This document shows positions 15,335 through 23,795 of a DNA stretch of 27,224 nt, one piece after another. Numbering within the stretch: position 1 is the stretch's first letter; the number at the start of each line of letters is the position of its first letter. The notes under the pieces were generated by a model. It was not told the origin of the DNA. It searched no databases and saw nothing but the letters and a program-made list of their open reading frames with translations. Origin of the DNA: SpSt-583 sp034434015. GTDB lineage: Bacteria > Chloroflexota > Anaerolineae > Anaerolineales > UBA6663. The translations under genes were made by a program, and so were the position numbers. Location: NCBI GenBank assembly GCA_034434015.1, contig DAOUAB010000002.1:1-27224 (forward strand), read 5' to 3'.

Positions 15335-15796
15335 CTAATCGGTCCCCGGCCAGGCGCCGAGACGCACCGTGATCCTGGCCATCTCCCCCGCCGAGGCCGG
15401 CAGATGAAACGGCTCGCTCGCCGCCATCAGGCGCTCGCCGGAGAACACCGCCCACCGGAACGGCCCGGTCCCCAGGTCGGCGGGCGACACCCACCAGACC
15501 TTGCCGTGGGCCCCCTCCCACAACGGCTCCGCCCAGCCCTGCCAGCCCTGGACATCGTGCCAGCCGCCCAGGCCGTCCTGCCACTGGACGACAGTCCAGA
15601 CCTGGACGCCGGTCCCGACCTGGACCGGCGCGCTCAGGATCAGGGCGATCGACGCCCCGGGCGGCGGGGCCTCGCCGGGGCGCGGCGGCAAAGCGACCAG
15701 CCGGCCGGGAGGGCTGACCCCCGCCAGCAACAGGGCCGCCAGCAACACCCAGGCCGCGCGGTGAAGTTGAAACCGGGATGGACCCTCTCGCCCCAT
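15335..15796 (-). CDS. Small Trp-rich secreted protein of unknown function
   Basis: 153 residues from the ATG at 15796, which has GAGG five bases upstream (15802-15805). A GTG at 15838 overlapping the PKD gene stop is possible but has no ribosome binding site and would put 14 residues before the signal peptide. The N-terminus (WVLLAALLLAGVSPPG) is a likely signal peptide. The mature part is short, rich in Trp and Gly, and looks all-beta (VQVWTVVQWQDGLGGWHDV, KVWWVSPADLGTGPFRWAVF). I do not recognise the family. The Trp pattern would suit a carbohydrate-binding or accessory module, but this is conjecture. It sits directly behind the giant PKD gene and is probably expressed with it. Confidence 0.72.
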   Translation of the reverse strand: MGREGPSRFQLHRAAWVLLAALLLAGVSPPGRLVALPPRPGEAPPPGASIALILSAPVQVGTGVQVWTVVQWQDGLGGWHDVQGWQGWAEPLWEGAHGKVWWVSPADLGTGPFRWAVFSGERLMAASEPFHLPASAGEMARITVRLGAWPGTD

Positions 15797-15801
15797 ACTC
15801 A

Positions 15802-15805
15802 CCTC
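15802..15805 (-). promoter_or_regulatory. Ribosome binding site deciding the ATG start at 15796
   Basis: GAGG five bases before the ATG at 15796 favours this start over the GTG at 15838 that overlaps the preceding stop. Confidence 0.5.
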
Positions 15806-15834
15806 AAACGACAACCGGCCATCCGGGACAACCT

Positions 15835-18800
15835 TCACTGAGGCCGGGCGGGCGGGATCGACCCCGGTTGATTGACCGGGAGCGCCAGCCCGAGCGGCGT
15901 ATCCGTCGCGATGCTGATCTGCGCGAGGTTGTTATAGGGATAGCCGGCAATCTCGTGCGTCTCCAGCACGGCCCCATAGCTGGTGGCGGTATTGGCGGAG
16001 TCCACCTGGGCCATCACCAGGGTGCCGGCCGCCAGCAGCCCAGGCAGATGACTGCGCGCCGGCTGATAGTTCCCATCCCCCAGGGTCAACACCAGCGTCT
16101 CGCCCGGATCGAGCGGCAGGCTGGCCGCCGCGACCCCCCACACCGCCCCGTAGACGGAACGGCCATCGTTCCAGACCTGATTGACGCCCGTGGGCGCCGG
16201 GTCCGGGGCCACATAGAAATCCACCCAGAACTCGTCCACCGCCGGCGTGCGCCCCTGATTGCGGACGGTCACCGTGATCTGGCCGGCCGCCGCCAGGAGG
16301 CTGTCGATGACGAGATCGGGCGCAGCCACAGGGAGGTAGCTTTTGGCGACCAGCGGGAGGTAGACCCGCGCCCCAACCTGCACCTCCGTCGTCGCATGCG
16401 CGACGCCGCCCAGGCTGTCGCTGACGCGCACGCCAACCACCTGCTGCCCGACGGCCGCCGTCAGACAGCTGGCCTGCGCAGCAACCTGCGGCCCGATCTC
16501 AAAGAGCCCGTCGTTGTTGCAGTCGAACGCATACGCCAGCGGGTCGCCCGCGCCGCCGGGGTCGGTGGCGGTCACCGAGATCGTCACGCCTTCGCCCGGA
16601 AAGACCGGCCCGCTGTTCGTGACCGACTGGATGGTGGGCGGGACGTTCGCCCAGGTCACCTTGAGCAGGTCTGTGCCGGCGGCGCCGTCGTCGTCCGTGA
16701 TGACGACGGTGACCGTGAAGACCCCGACCGCAAAATAGCTCCGGCTCAGCGTAAATGCCTTTTCCGGGCTGAGGCTCAACGCCTGCCATCCCGCGCCGTC
16801 CCCGTAATTGACGGCGCCGGAATGAGTATCGGCCCCGGGATCGCTGAACGAGCCGGCCCGCAGCAGCGCGTCCCCCTGATTCAGGACCGCATCCGCGCCC
16901 AGGCTCACGGCCGGTATCGCGTTCGCGGCCAGGAAGGTGGCGGTGTCCGTCCCCACGCCGCCGTCATCGTCCGTGACCGACAGGCTGACCACGTACGTCC
17001 CGTTGTCGTCCGGCGTGAAGGTGAACGTCGTCCCCGTCCCGCTGCCATACGCGTTGCCGTTCTTGGTCACGCTCCAGGCGTGCGCGTGCGTGTCCGCCGT
17101 CCCCGGGTCCGTCAGCAACCGCCCCAGCGTCACCGTCGCCCCCTCCGGCACATCTCCCTCCGGCTCGCCCGTGATCGCCACCACCGGCGCCACGTTCGTC
17201 ACGGTGACGGTCACGTTCGACGCCGTCCCCACGCCGCCGTCATCGTCCGCAACCGACAGGCTGACCACGTACATCCCATTATCGTCCGGCGTGAAGGTGA
17301 ACCCCGTCCCCGTCCCGCCGCCGTACGCGCTGCCGTTCTTGGTCACGCTCCAGGCGTGCGCGTGCGTGTCCGCCGTCCCCGGGTCCGTCAGCGTCCGCCC
17401 CAGCGTCACCGCCGTCCCCTCCGGCACGCTCCCGCCCGGCGCGCCCGTGATGGTCGCCGCCGGCGCCACGTTCGTCACGGTGACGGTCACGTTCGATGCC
17501 GTCCCCACGCCGCCGTCATCGTCCGCAACCGACAGGCTGACCACGTACGTCCCATTATCGTCCGGCGTGAAGGTGAACCCCGTCCCCGTCCCGCTGCCGT
17601 ACGCGTTGCCGTTCTTGGTCACGCTCCAGGCGTAGGTGTGCGTATCCAGGACGCCCACGTCGGTCACGGTGCTGCCCAGAGTGACCGCCGTCCCCTCCGG
17701 CACGCTCCCGCCCGGCGCGCCTGTGATGGTCGCCACCGGGGCCACGTTCGTCACGGTCACCGGGGTCGTGACCACCGTGGCCAGGCCGGCTCCGCCGACC
17801 TCCTGAACCCGCAGGCCGACCGTGAACACGCCATTATCCGGCCGCGAGAACGTGGCGGACGCTCCGGACGTCTCAAACGTGCCGTTGTTGTCCAGGTCCC
17901 AACTGAGCGTGACGGGCAGACCGTTCGGGTCCTGGCCGGACCCCGACAGGCCGAGCGTGGCGCCCTCGGCCACCACATACGGGCCTCCGATGTTCACCGA
18001 GGGCGCCAGGTCGCGGATGATGACGGAGGCCGCGCCGGCGACCGGGCCGGCCGTGGTCGTCACGGTGGCGGCGACGGTATTGGTGAAAATGCCGGCCGGC
18101 AGCGCGGCGGTGAAGATGCCGGTGGCGCCGAGCGTGCCGCCGCCGTTAGTCAGGCCCCAGGTGGTGTTGAGCCCGGTGACCGCCCGGCTGTTGCTGTCCA
18201 GGGCCTGGGCGACGAAGACCTGGGTGGCGCCCGGGTCCAGGGTGGCCGGGGCCGGGGACACCTGAAGCGTGGCCGCGCCGTAGTAGTTCACCGAGACCTG
18301 GGCGACCTCCGGCGAATTGTACGCGGCGGACGTGCCCAGGGACACGCGATACTGAAAATAGCGGCCGCTGGGGCTGCCGATGGAACCGCCGGTCACGGCC
18401 TGCCAGGCCGACCATGCGACGCCGTCCACCGATGTGCGCGCCTCGAAGGCCAGGCTCGTTCCAGACGGCGTGCTGGTCGTGGCCGTCAGCGTCGTCCAGT
18501 TGACGATCCCGCCCGCGTCATAGGCGCACGAGGTGTATGTGCCGCTGGACGCGTACTGGCCCGTACGGACCCAGTCCACGTGCATCGGGCTCGCGCCCAT
18601 GGACGTGGGCGTCTGGTGGTAGAGGAAGGCCCACGTGTTCAGCGTGGCGATGCCCGGGATGGTGGCCTGCAGGACCCCATCCACGTAGAAGCGGGCCTCC
18701 GTTGTGTCCCACTCGATCCGGAAAAGATGATACTGAGTCAGGTCGATGACGGGCAGATCAATATCCACGAGCGGCTGATTGCCATCGCCATCCCGGCCGC

Positions 18801-19431
18801 GGGCGAAGGTCGTGTTATCGTCCCGCGAGACGTAGAGGCGCAGGGCGCTGTCGGCGGGATAAGGCCCCTCGCCATAGAACAGGGGCGGTTGCTCGCGATA
18901 GAACCCCAGGTCCGGCCAGCCGGCCGGGTTGCCGTCTGCGCGCTGCAGCGCACGGGCCTCAAAGAAACGCGGCGCCGCGCTCTGAAAGTTCGTCTGGGAA
19001 CGGAGATAGGCGGAGTCCAGGACCAGCACGCCGTTCGACAGGCTGGGCGGCACCGTGTACCACTCATAGACGGTGCCGGTCAGCCAGCGGGTCGTGTCGA
19101 GGGTGGGGCCGTCGAAGTAATCCTCGAGAGTGGCGCTGAGCCGCAGCTCGCCGCCGTCGGCCGGGCTCAGGCTGACGTTGTTGAAGAGAGGGGCCGGGAT
19201 GCTGCCCGTGAGCGCCGTGCAGGTGCTGAAATCGGCTACGGTGGTCAGGGTGATGACGCCATCCACCCCGCCGTTGGCCCAGGCCGTCGGAACCGGCTGG
19301 CCGGCGAAACCGGCCGGCGCCAGAAGGCTCCCCACCCCAACCACGAGAACCAGACCGGCGCGAGACAACGCTCGCGCCAGGCGGACCAGAGGCCGCCCCT
19401 GAAACGAGTATGCTTTCTGCAGGAAACTCAT
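15835..19431 (-). CDS. Giant secreted multi-module PKD protein (ConA-like, Ig-like, six PKD-type, CARDB)
   Basis: About 1198 residues from the ATG at 19431; ATGs at 19482 and 19476 would lengthen an already long signal region. The signal peptide ends near PTAWA, before NGG. Order (residues from 19431): ConA/LamG-like module about 90-290 (LEDYFDGPTLDTTRWLTG, YHLFRIEWDTTEARFYVDG); discoidin-like or beta-sandwich region to about 385; Big2-like module about 390-475 (QVSPAPATLDPGATQVFVAQ); six PKD/Ig-like modules of about 92 residues from 476 to 1019; VYLPLV; then a CARDB-like module (DLVIDSLLAAAGQITVTVRN) and an acid-poor tail. PKD modules 2-4 are near-identical and encoded by 276-bp tandem repeats. 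Module 6 has a Cys pair. Likely a surface or matrix adhesion/scaffold protein; the N-terminal half is paralogous to the gene at 23796-26837. No enzyme motif seen. Confidence 0.88.
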   Translation of the reverse strand: MSFLQKAYSFQGRPLVRLARALSRAGLVLVVGVGSLLAPAGFAGQPVPTAWANGGVDGVITLTTVADFSTCTALTGSIPAPLFNNVSLSPADGGELRLSATLEDYFDGPTLDTTRWLTGTVYEWYTVPPSLSNGVLVLDSAYLRSQTNFQSAAPRFFEARALQRADGNPAGWPDLGFYREQPPLFYGEGPYPADSALRLYVSRDDNTTFARGRDGDGNQPLVDIDLPVIDLTQYHLFRIEWDTTEARFYVDGVLQATIPGIATLNTWAFLYHQTPTSMGASPMHVDWVRTGQYASSGTYTSCAYDAGGIVNWTTLTATTSTPSGTSLAFEARTSVDGVAWSAWQAVTGGSIGSPSGRYFQYRVSLGTSAAYNSPEVAQVSVNYYGAATLQVSPAPATLDPGATQVFVAQALDSNSRAVTGLNTTWGLTNGGGTLGATGIFTAALPAGIFTNTVAATVTTTAGPVAGAASVIIRDLAPSVNIGGPYVVAEGATLGLSGSGQDPNGLPVTLSWDLDNNGTFETSGASATFSRPDNGVFTVGLRVQEVGGAGLATVVTTPVTVTNVAPVATITGAPGGSVPEGTAVTLGSTVTDVGVLDTHTYAWSVTKNGNAYGSGTGTGFTFTPDDNGTYVVSLSVADDDGGVGTASNVTVTVTNVAPAATITGAPGGSVPEGTAVTLGRTLTDPGTADTHAHAWSVTKNGSAYGGGTGTGFTFTPDDNGMYVVSLSVADDDGGVGTASNVTVTVTNVAPVVAITGEPEGDVPEGATVTLGRLLTDPGTADTHAHAWSVTKNGNAYGSGTGTTFTFTPDDNGTYVVSLSVTDDDGGVGTDTATFLAANAIPAVSLGADAVLNQGDALLRAGSFSDPGADTHSGAVNYGDGAGWQALSLSPEKAFTLSRSYFAVGVFTVTVVITDDDGAAGTDLLKVTWANVPPTIQSVTNSGPVFPGEGVTISVTATDPGGAGDPLAYAFDCNNDGLFEIGPQVAAQASCLTAAVGQQVVGVRVSDSLGGVAHATTEVQVGARVYLPLVAKSYLPVAAPDLVIDSLLAAAGQITVTVRNQGRTPAVDEFWVDFYVAPDPAPTGVNQVWNDGRSVYGAVWGVAAASLPLDPGETLVLTLGDGNYQPARSHLPGLLAAGTLVMAQVDSANTATSYGAVLETHEIAGYPYNNLAQISIATDTPLGLALPVNQPGSIPPARPQ
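16951..17760 (-). repeat. Tandem 276-bp repeats encoding PKD modules
   Basis: Three in-frame units begin at 16951, 17227 and 17503, each 276 bp (92 codons); the third diverges in its last third. The first ~130 bp of units two and three differ at only about three positions. This indicates recent duplication or gene conversion and makes the stretch prone to copy-number change and assembly collapse. Confidence 0.9.
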
Positions 19432-19515
19432 CTTGAGCACGCGCCAGGCAAAGACATGAAAAGCGAGCAGGGCCATCGGCATTTGTGAATTGGGCGCCTG
19501 CCGACAGGCAGATTG

Positions 19516-19544
19516 ACGATATGCGACGGAGCCATCCCCCTCAA
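19516..19544 (-). promoter_or_regulatory. Candidate sigma-70-type promoter of the giant PKD gene
   Basis: TTGAGG (19539-19544) and TATCGT (19516-19521) are 17 bp apart on the minus strand, each matching four of six consensus bases. They lie in the 182-bp gap between the hydrolase stop and the PKD gene. A short hairpin (CTGCC, GACA, GGCAG; 19498-19511) follows at the expected transcript start. Predicted by eye only. Confidence 0.3.
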
Positions 19545-19613
19545 TGGCGTGTTGGTCCTAATGGTCAGGACAGCTGGGGGGCCCGCCACGCGTAGGAGAA
19601 AAGCACTACATGC

Positions 19614-20495
19614 TCAGGGCGCTGCGGAGTCGTTATGCAAACGCCTGCTCTGGACATCGAGCCACTCAACCAGGCTGTCACGCGCCGCGGCGCTGAACTT
19701 CGTGGGCCAGTCTGGCGCGGACCAATCGACCGGCCCGGCCGCAATATCAAAAAGCGTGTGCTCGGTATTCGGCGCGACGAAGAAGCTCGCGCCGTAATCG
19801 TAGGCCGCGCGATGAGCGCGGACCGCCTGCGCACCGAGCGCGCCCAGGTCCGCCTCGCTGTCCGACACGATGATGTGGAGCGGCGCCTGCACGGGCAGCA
19901 CGGCGTCGCCCTTAAGCAGGCTGGAGAGCAGCACGACGCCGGCCGGCGGCCCGGCGGCCTGGAACTCGGCAAAGCGCTCGGCCAGGATCTGAGTCCCCAA
20001 ACTCTGGGCGACGATGAACACGCGTCCACGGTCGAAGCCGCTCTCGGCATAAGCCGCCCGATACGCGGCCAGCGCGTCGTCGGACTCGCAGCAGCCGTAA
20101 ACGCCCCCGCTCCGGCCGGTGCCGCGCTTGTCGAAACGGAAGACCGCGTAGCCGCGCGGCACGAGGTACGCCGCCAGGTGCTGGTACGTGTCGCGGGTCT
20201 CCGGGCCGGCGTGGTGGATGAAGACCACGAGCGGCGGCTCAGGCTGGCCCGGCGGCAGATCCAGTTGGCCGGCCAGTGGCACGCCCTGGCCGCCGGCGAA
20301 AGTCACTTCGCGGGTGAGGGCGGACAGCGGCAGAAGCTGGAACGGCGTGCCCAGCGGCGACACGGCCAGGGTCGGGGTCGGCGGCGTCCCGCCCGCAGGC
20401 GCGGCGCCGCACGCGGCCACAAAACCCACGCCGACGACCCAGGCCGCCGCGACCAGCCAGGCGGCCCGCCCGCAGAGCCTCGGCCCGGCCGTCAT
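19614..20495 (-). CDS. Alpha/beta-hydrolase lipoprotein
   Basis: 293 residues from the ATG at 20495, which overlaps the previous stop (ATGA, 20492-20495). An earlier in-frame start at 20549 would lie within the previous gene and before the signal peptide. Lipobox GFVAAC with Cys29. The fold is an alpha/beta hydrolase: LVVFIHHAGPETRDTYQ (89-105) with the oxyanion-side HH, FRFDKRGTGRSGG (119-131), and the nucleophile elbow VAQSLGTQ with Ser165 (AxSxG instead of GxSxG). Candidate Asp lies in SDSEAD (211-216), and His246 is in NTEHTLFD. It likely hydrolyses an ester, perhaps an acyl group on a glycan or peptide; substrate not predictable. It ends the three-gene export cluster. Confidence 0.87.
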   Translation of the reverse strand: MTAGPRLCGRAAWLVAAAWVVGVGFVAACGAAPAGGTPPTPTLAVSPLGTPFQLLPLSALTREVTFAGGQGVPLAGQLDLPPGQPEPPLVVFIHHAGPETRDTYQHLAAYLVPRGYAVFRFDKRGTGRSGGVYGCCESDDALAAYRAAYAESGFDRGRVFIVAQSLGTQILAERFAEFQAAGPPAGVVLLSSLLKGDAVLPVQAPLHIIVSDSEADLGALGAQAVRAHRAAYDYGASFFVAPNTEHTLFDIAAGPVDWSAPDWPTKFSAAARDSLVEWLDVQSRRLHNDSAAP

Positions 20496-22504
20496 CGATA
20501 CCGGGCGACGACCGCGCGCCGGCCGGCCGTCACCGGGAGGGCCGCCCATTCCAGGCCGGACACGGTGCGCGGGCGCGTCGGGGTCGTCTGGTTATCCACG
20601 GCGACCGTCTCCAGGGTCCGCGCCCCGGCCTGCGCCGGCAGGAGGACCTCCAGGACGAGATCGGCGGCGGCGGGCGCGTCCAGGGTGAAGGTCAGCTGGC
20701 CGGCGGCGGCGTCCCAGAGCAACTGATCGAACACGGCCGCCTGGCGCGTCTCGACAAACCGCATCCATTGATAGGCCGACCAGATCGGGAAGCCGCGTTG
20801 CGCGGCCTCGGCCAGGGTCCCTTCCAGCCAGCGGCCGAAGCGCGCCTGCCACTCGCCGCCCAGCGCGAACGGATCAATGTGAAACTGGGCGCACAGCGCG
20901 CTGTAGCCGCCTTCGGCGCAGCGCGCCAGCATGACGCGGGAGACCTCCAGCGCCTGGTCGACCGAGTAGTCCGGCCAGCCGCCGCCCCAGGGCATTTTCA
21001 TCAGGTGCTCGTCCACCAGCTGCGTCAGCACCTGGTAGATGTTCAGCAGGCGGCCCTGCTCGTCGACGAAGCGCATCGACAACCCGCTGCCGGTGAAATG
21101 CCCGTGCACCCACGCGCCGTCCGGCTTCTGAAAGGCCGTCCCGTAATGGTAGAAATCCAGGTTCATGCGCAGGCCGTGACTGGCCTGGACGCGGGCGGTC
21201 TCCGACCAGCCGTTCCACAGGATGCGGTGCGTGCGCACTGTCGGGGAGACCGGGCCATAGCCCAGGCCCGTGAACTCCTGCCAGTAACGGGCCCAGCCCG
21301 GCTCCAGGCCGTCTTCCACGTACGGGTGGAGGCCGAATTCGTGCCCACGCGCCAGCCAGCGTCGAATGTCGGCCGGCGCGGGCCGGCTGCCGCGCAGGGT
21401 TTCGCCCACCCCCGGCAGGTCGCCGACCAGGCCGCGCGCCCGTTTGAGCGCCCGGCGCAGGTCGTCGTTCAGCGACGGCGCGTAGTACACGGACAGGCGC
21501 CCGCCGTAGTTCTCGACGCGCGCCAGGACGTCCTCAATGGCCGCGACGGTGGCGTCATGGGCGTCGCCGGTGGCGATCAACAGGGAGTCGGCGCCGGCCG
21601 GGAAATACCACAGGCGCGGCAGGGGCAGCGCGTCGCTCAACGCCGCGGCGATCAGGCGGCTGAACAGGCGCATCTGCTCGTCGGCCTGCGGCAGCGCGAT
21701 CTTGTCCAGGTCGATCCAGTCCACGAAAGCATCGTTGGCGCGGACGCCGGCGCGCCCGTCGCGCTCCTGGTTGGCCCAGGCCGGGTTGCCCTGGCGCGTC
21801 AGCACCACACTGCGCGCCAGGTCGAAGGTCCAGGCCACGGCCTGCCCCTGCCCGAAGCGATGGCGCGTGACGGCCGGATAGGGCGAGCGCGCCCCATCGG
21901 CCGCCGCGAGCCAGGCGACGGGTTCCGCGCCCGCCAGCCGGCGCCGGTCGGCCTCGCCGTGAAACTGAAGCGCCGCGGCCGGGAGCCCGAGCCCGGCCGC
22001 CGACGGGTCGCCGGCCATGTAGCCGTCCGCCGTGACGCCGCCCGCCGGCTCCAGGCCACACACGGCGTCCAGGTCCGGCCCGGGACGCATGGCCACCAGC
22101 CGGCCGCCCTGCTGGACGTAGGCGCCCAGGCGGTCGGCCTGCTCGCGGCTGAACGCGCCCTCGGCCAGGACAATGACCGGGTACCGGTCCAGCGCGGACC
22201 AATCCGTCTCCGCCGTCGTGCGCGCATGGAAGGCGTTCAGGCCCTCGGCGCGCAGGATCTCGGCCAGGTAAGCGCGGTGGGGGTTGGCGGACTGCTCGGG
22301 CAACACAAGCAGCAGCGGCGCCGACGCCAGGGCATTGAAGCGCTCGAGGTCCGCGGCGTCCACGTACGGCGAACCGACCGGCGGCAACTCGCCCTGCGCC
22401 GTCCGCAGCAGGCTGTAACCGCCGACCACGGCCGGGATGGCGGCCAGGCCGGCCGCTCCAGCCGCTTTGAGGAACAGGCGGCGGTTGATTGCGGGCTTAC
22501 GCAT
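20492..22504 (-). CDS. Tat-exported protein with GATase-like and NodB-like regions
   Basis: 670 residues from the ATG at 22504, one base after the preceding stop. The N-terminus MRKPAINRRLFLKAAGAAG has a twin-arginine motif (RR at 8-9, FLK), so it should be exported folded. Residues about 60-235 resemble a class I glutamine-amidotransferase-like or ThuA-like fold (LLLVLPEQSANPHRAYLAEI, YVQQGGRLVAMRPG). The central region resembles a polysaccharide-deacetylase barrel: LLIATGDAHD (308-317) at the motif-1 site, and GHEFGLHPY (387-395) with the motif-2 His. The C-terminal ~90 residues look like a beta-sandwich. Motif 1 departs from the usual Asp-Asp, so catalysis is uncertain. It is flanked by two lipoprotein genes in the same transcript. 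The whole architecture is one I do not recognise as a named family. Confidence 0.82.
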   Translation of the reverse strand: MRKPAINRRLFLKAAGAAGLAAIPAVVGGYSLLRTAQGELPPVGSPYVDAADLERFNALASAPLLLVLPEQSANPHRAYLAEILRAEGLNAFHARTTAETDWSALDRYPVIVLAEGAFSREQADRLGAYVQQGGRLVAMRPGPDLDAVCGLEPAGGVTADGYMAGDPSAAGLGLPAAALQFHGEADRRRLAGAEPVAWLAAADGARSPYPAVTRHRFGQGQAVAWTFDLARSVVLTRQGNPAWANQERDGRAGVRANDAFVDWIDLDKIALPQADEQMRLFSRLIAAALSDALPLPRLWYFPAGADSLLIATGDAHDATVAAIEDVLARVENYGGRLSVYYAPSLNDDLRRALKRARGLVGDLPGVGETLRGSRPAPADIRRWLARGHEFGLHPYVEDGLEPGWARYWQEFTGLGYGPVSPTVRTHRILWNGWSETARVQASHGLRMNLDFYHYGTAFQKPDGAWVHGHFTGSGLSMRFVDEQGRLLNIYQVLTQLVDEHLMKMPWGGGWPDYSVDQALEVSRVMLARCAEGGYSALCAQFHIDPFALGGEWQARFGRWLEGTLAEAAQRGFPIWSAYQWMRFVETRQAAVFDQLLWDAAAGQLTFTLDAPAAADLVLEVLLPAQAGARTLETVAVDNQTTPTRPRTVSGLEWAALPVTAGRRAVVARYR

Positions 22505-22505
22505 G

Positions 22506-23684
22506 TCAGGGTCCCTTCGAGCTAAACGGGTTGTCGGGGCTGAACTCAGGCCCCGGCATCTCCGGGCCGCCGTTGCGGCACTCGCCATCGGCCGGCCCGC
22601 CGGGCGCGCCGGCCGAGTCGGCGACGGTCAGGGTGCAGGTGCCCTCCGGCCCTTCGTCAAAGTGATAGAGAGCCAGGGTGTCCACGTCCGTCTCGAACGG
22701 CCCTGCCGGCGGCTCAAAATCCGCCGTGTAGCGCAACACGCCGGAGAGGCGCAGTTCGTCCACCCAGCCCGTGAAGGCCGGATAGAGCGGGGCCGCGAGC
22801 GTACCGCCATCCTGGTCGGCGTCGTGCTTCTCGGCGCCGATGACCAGAAAGGGATCATTCCGGCAGGCGCCGCCCCAGGCGTTGCCCGGCCCGCGGCACC
22901 AGGGTTCGCCCGGGCGGCCGGGCGGCGCGCCGTCCGGATAGGAGATATCGCCGTCCGGCCCGTCGGCCTCCGCCTCCAGGCGCCCGTCCACAAACAACCA
23001 CAGGTAGCCGTCGGCCCGGCGGCGCTGCACGGCGACGTGATGCCAGCGGCCATCGCGCAGGTCGGTCCGGCCGCACACGGTCAGGTCGCCCGTGCCCTGG
23101 CCGCTCACGCCGAACACCGCGCGGCCCTCGGCCAGCGAGAGGCCGAACTTGCGATCCTGGTTGAACCGGTCGCGGTCAACGACCACGTTGCCGTTGATCC
23201 AGGCCGTATTGGCCCCGCACGTCACCGGGCCGGCGCGGTTCGAGCCGGCCTCCGCCTTGAGCCAGAACTCGAGGGTGAAGTCCGCCGCGCCGATGTCGGC
23301 GGGCACGGGCGGGTCCAGGCGGATTTTCAGCCGGTCGGCGTCCTGGCGGCCGGTGCCATAGAAACGCAGCGAATAGCCGGAGGCCGAGGGGGCCGGGGTC
23401 GGGCGCGGCGTGGAAGACGGCGCGGCCGTGGGCAGGGCCAGGGCGGCCGCCTCCGTCGCGGTGGCGACGGCCAGGGGCTTGGTCGCGAGAGGCGCGGCCG
23501 GCGTGATGGCGCCGACGGCCGGGCCCTCGGTCGGGGAGGCCGGCCCCCGGGATTGACAGGCGGACAGGACGATCAGAAACAACAAGGCCAGAAACTGCTG
23601 GCCGCCAGATTTCGCCGACAAGATAAGCGTGTGCCTCCACTCAGGCTTCGGATTTGCGCCAGCCGGGGCGTCTGCGGACGACAT
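22506..23684 (-). CDS. LamG-domain lipoprotein
   Basis: 392 residues from the ATG at 23684. Lipobox LSAC with Cys43, a Pro/Ala/Thr-rich linker to about 105, then a LamG/ConA-like module: LRFYGTGRQDADRLKIRLDP, ADFTLEFWLKAE, RDGRWHHVAVQRR, YLWLFVDGRLEAE, GWVDELRLSGVLRYTADF, LALYHFDEG. LamG modules bind carbohydrate or protein ligands, so a surface glycan-binding role is likely. The true start may be the TTG at 23621, which would give a normal 22-residue lipoprotein signal and has GGAGG 12 bases upstream; I keep the ATG as the outer limit. It heads the cluster with the Tat protein and hydrolase, with one base between the first two genes. Confidence 0.87.
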   Translation of the reverse strand: MSSADAPAGANPKPEWRHTLILSAKSGGQQFLALLFLIVLSACQSRGPASPTEGPAVGAITPAAPLATKPLAVATATEAAALALPTAAPSSTPRPTPAPSASGYSLRFYGTGRQDADRLKIRLDPPVPADIGAADFTLEFWLKAEAGSNRAGPVTCGANTAWINGNVVVDRDRFNQDRKFGLSLAEGRAVFGVSGQGTGDLTVCGRTDLRDGRWHHVAVQRRRADGYLWLFVDGRLEAEADGPDGDISYPDGAPPGRPGEPWCRGPGNAWGGACRNDPFLVIGAEKHDADQDGGTLAAPLYPAFTGWVDELRLSGVLRYTADFEPPAGPFETDVDTLALYHFDEGPEGTCTLTVADSAGAPGGPADGECRNGGPEMPGPEFSPDNPFSSKGP

Positions 23685-23698
23685 CCCCCCTGCGCCAG

Positions 23699-23728
23699 AT
23701 CATAACACTGGCCGCCAGCGTCAGCCAA
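23699..23728 (-). promoter_or_regulatory. Candidate promoter of the three-gene export cluster
   Basis: TTGGCT (23723-23728) and TATGAT (23699-23704; five of six matches to the -10 consensus) are 18 bp apart on the minus strand. The -35 overlaps the hairpin at 23710-23744. A transcript starting near 23692 would leave only about 8 bases before the ATG at 23684, which favours the TTG at 23621. Confidence 0.4.
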
Positions 23729-23744
23729 CTTGACGCCGGCGGCC
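23710..23744 (-). terminator. Hairpin after the 1013-residue PKD gene
   Basis: GGCCGCC-A-GCGTCA and TGACGC-C-GGCGGCC form a 13-bp stem with one mismatch and a 7-nt loop, about 50 bp after the stop at 23796. The following minus-strand bases (AGTGTTATG) are only weakly T-rich, so intrinsic termination may be partial. Confidence 0.5.
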
Positions 23745-23795
23745 GGTTCGTCGCCTTACGATTCTACGCCTGGCCGTCAGCCGGGCGCGGGCGTC

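Noticed and set aside
16951..17760. Regular repeats considered as a CRISPR array
   Set aside because: The units are 276 bp, in frame and coding, with no short repeat/unique spacer pattern.
15778..19488. A 1236-codon open frame on the plus strand opposite the giant PKD gene
   Set aside because: The translation is dominated by Arg, His, Pro, Gly and Ala with no fold pattern. It mirrors the GC3 bias of the real gene, which has a signal peptide and recognisable modules.
22505..22588. Upstream extension of the Tat protein to 22588
   Set aside because: It would bury the twin-arginine signal 28 residues inside the protein and overlap the LamG gene; the ATG at 22504 gives a normal Tat signal.
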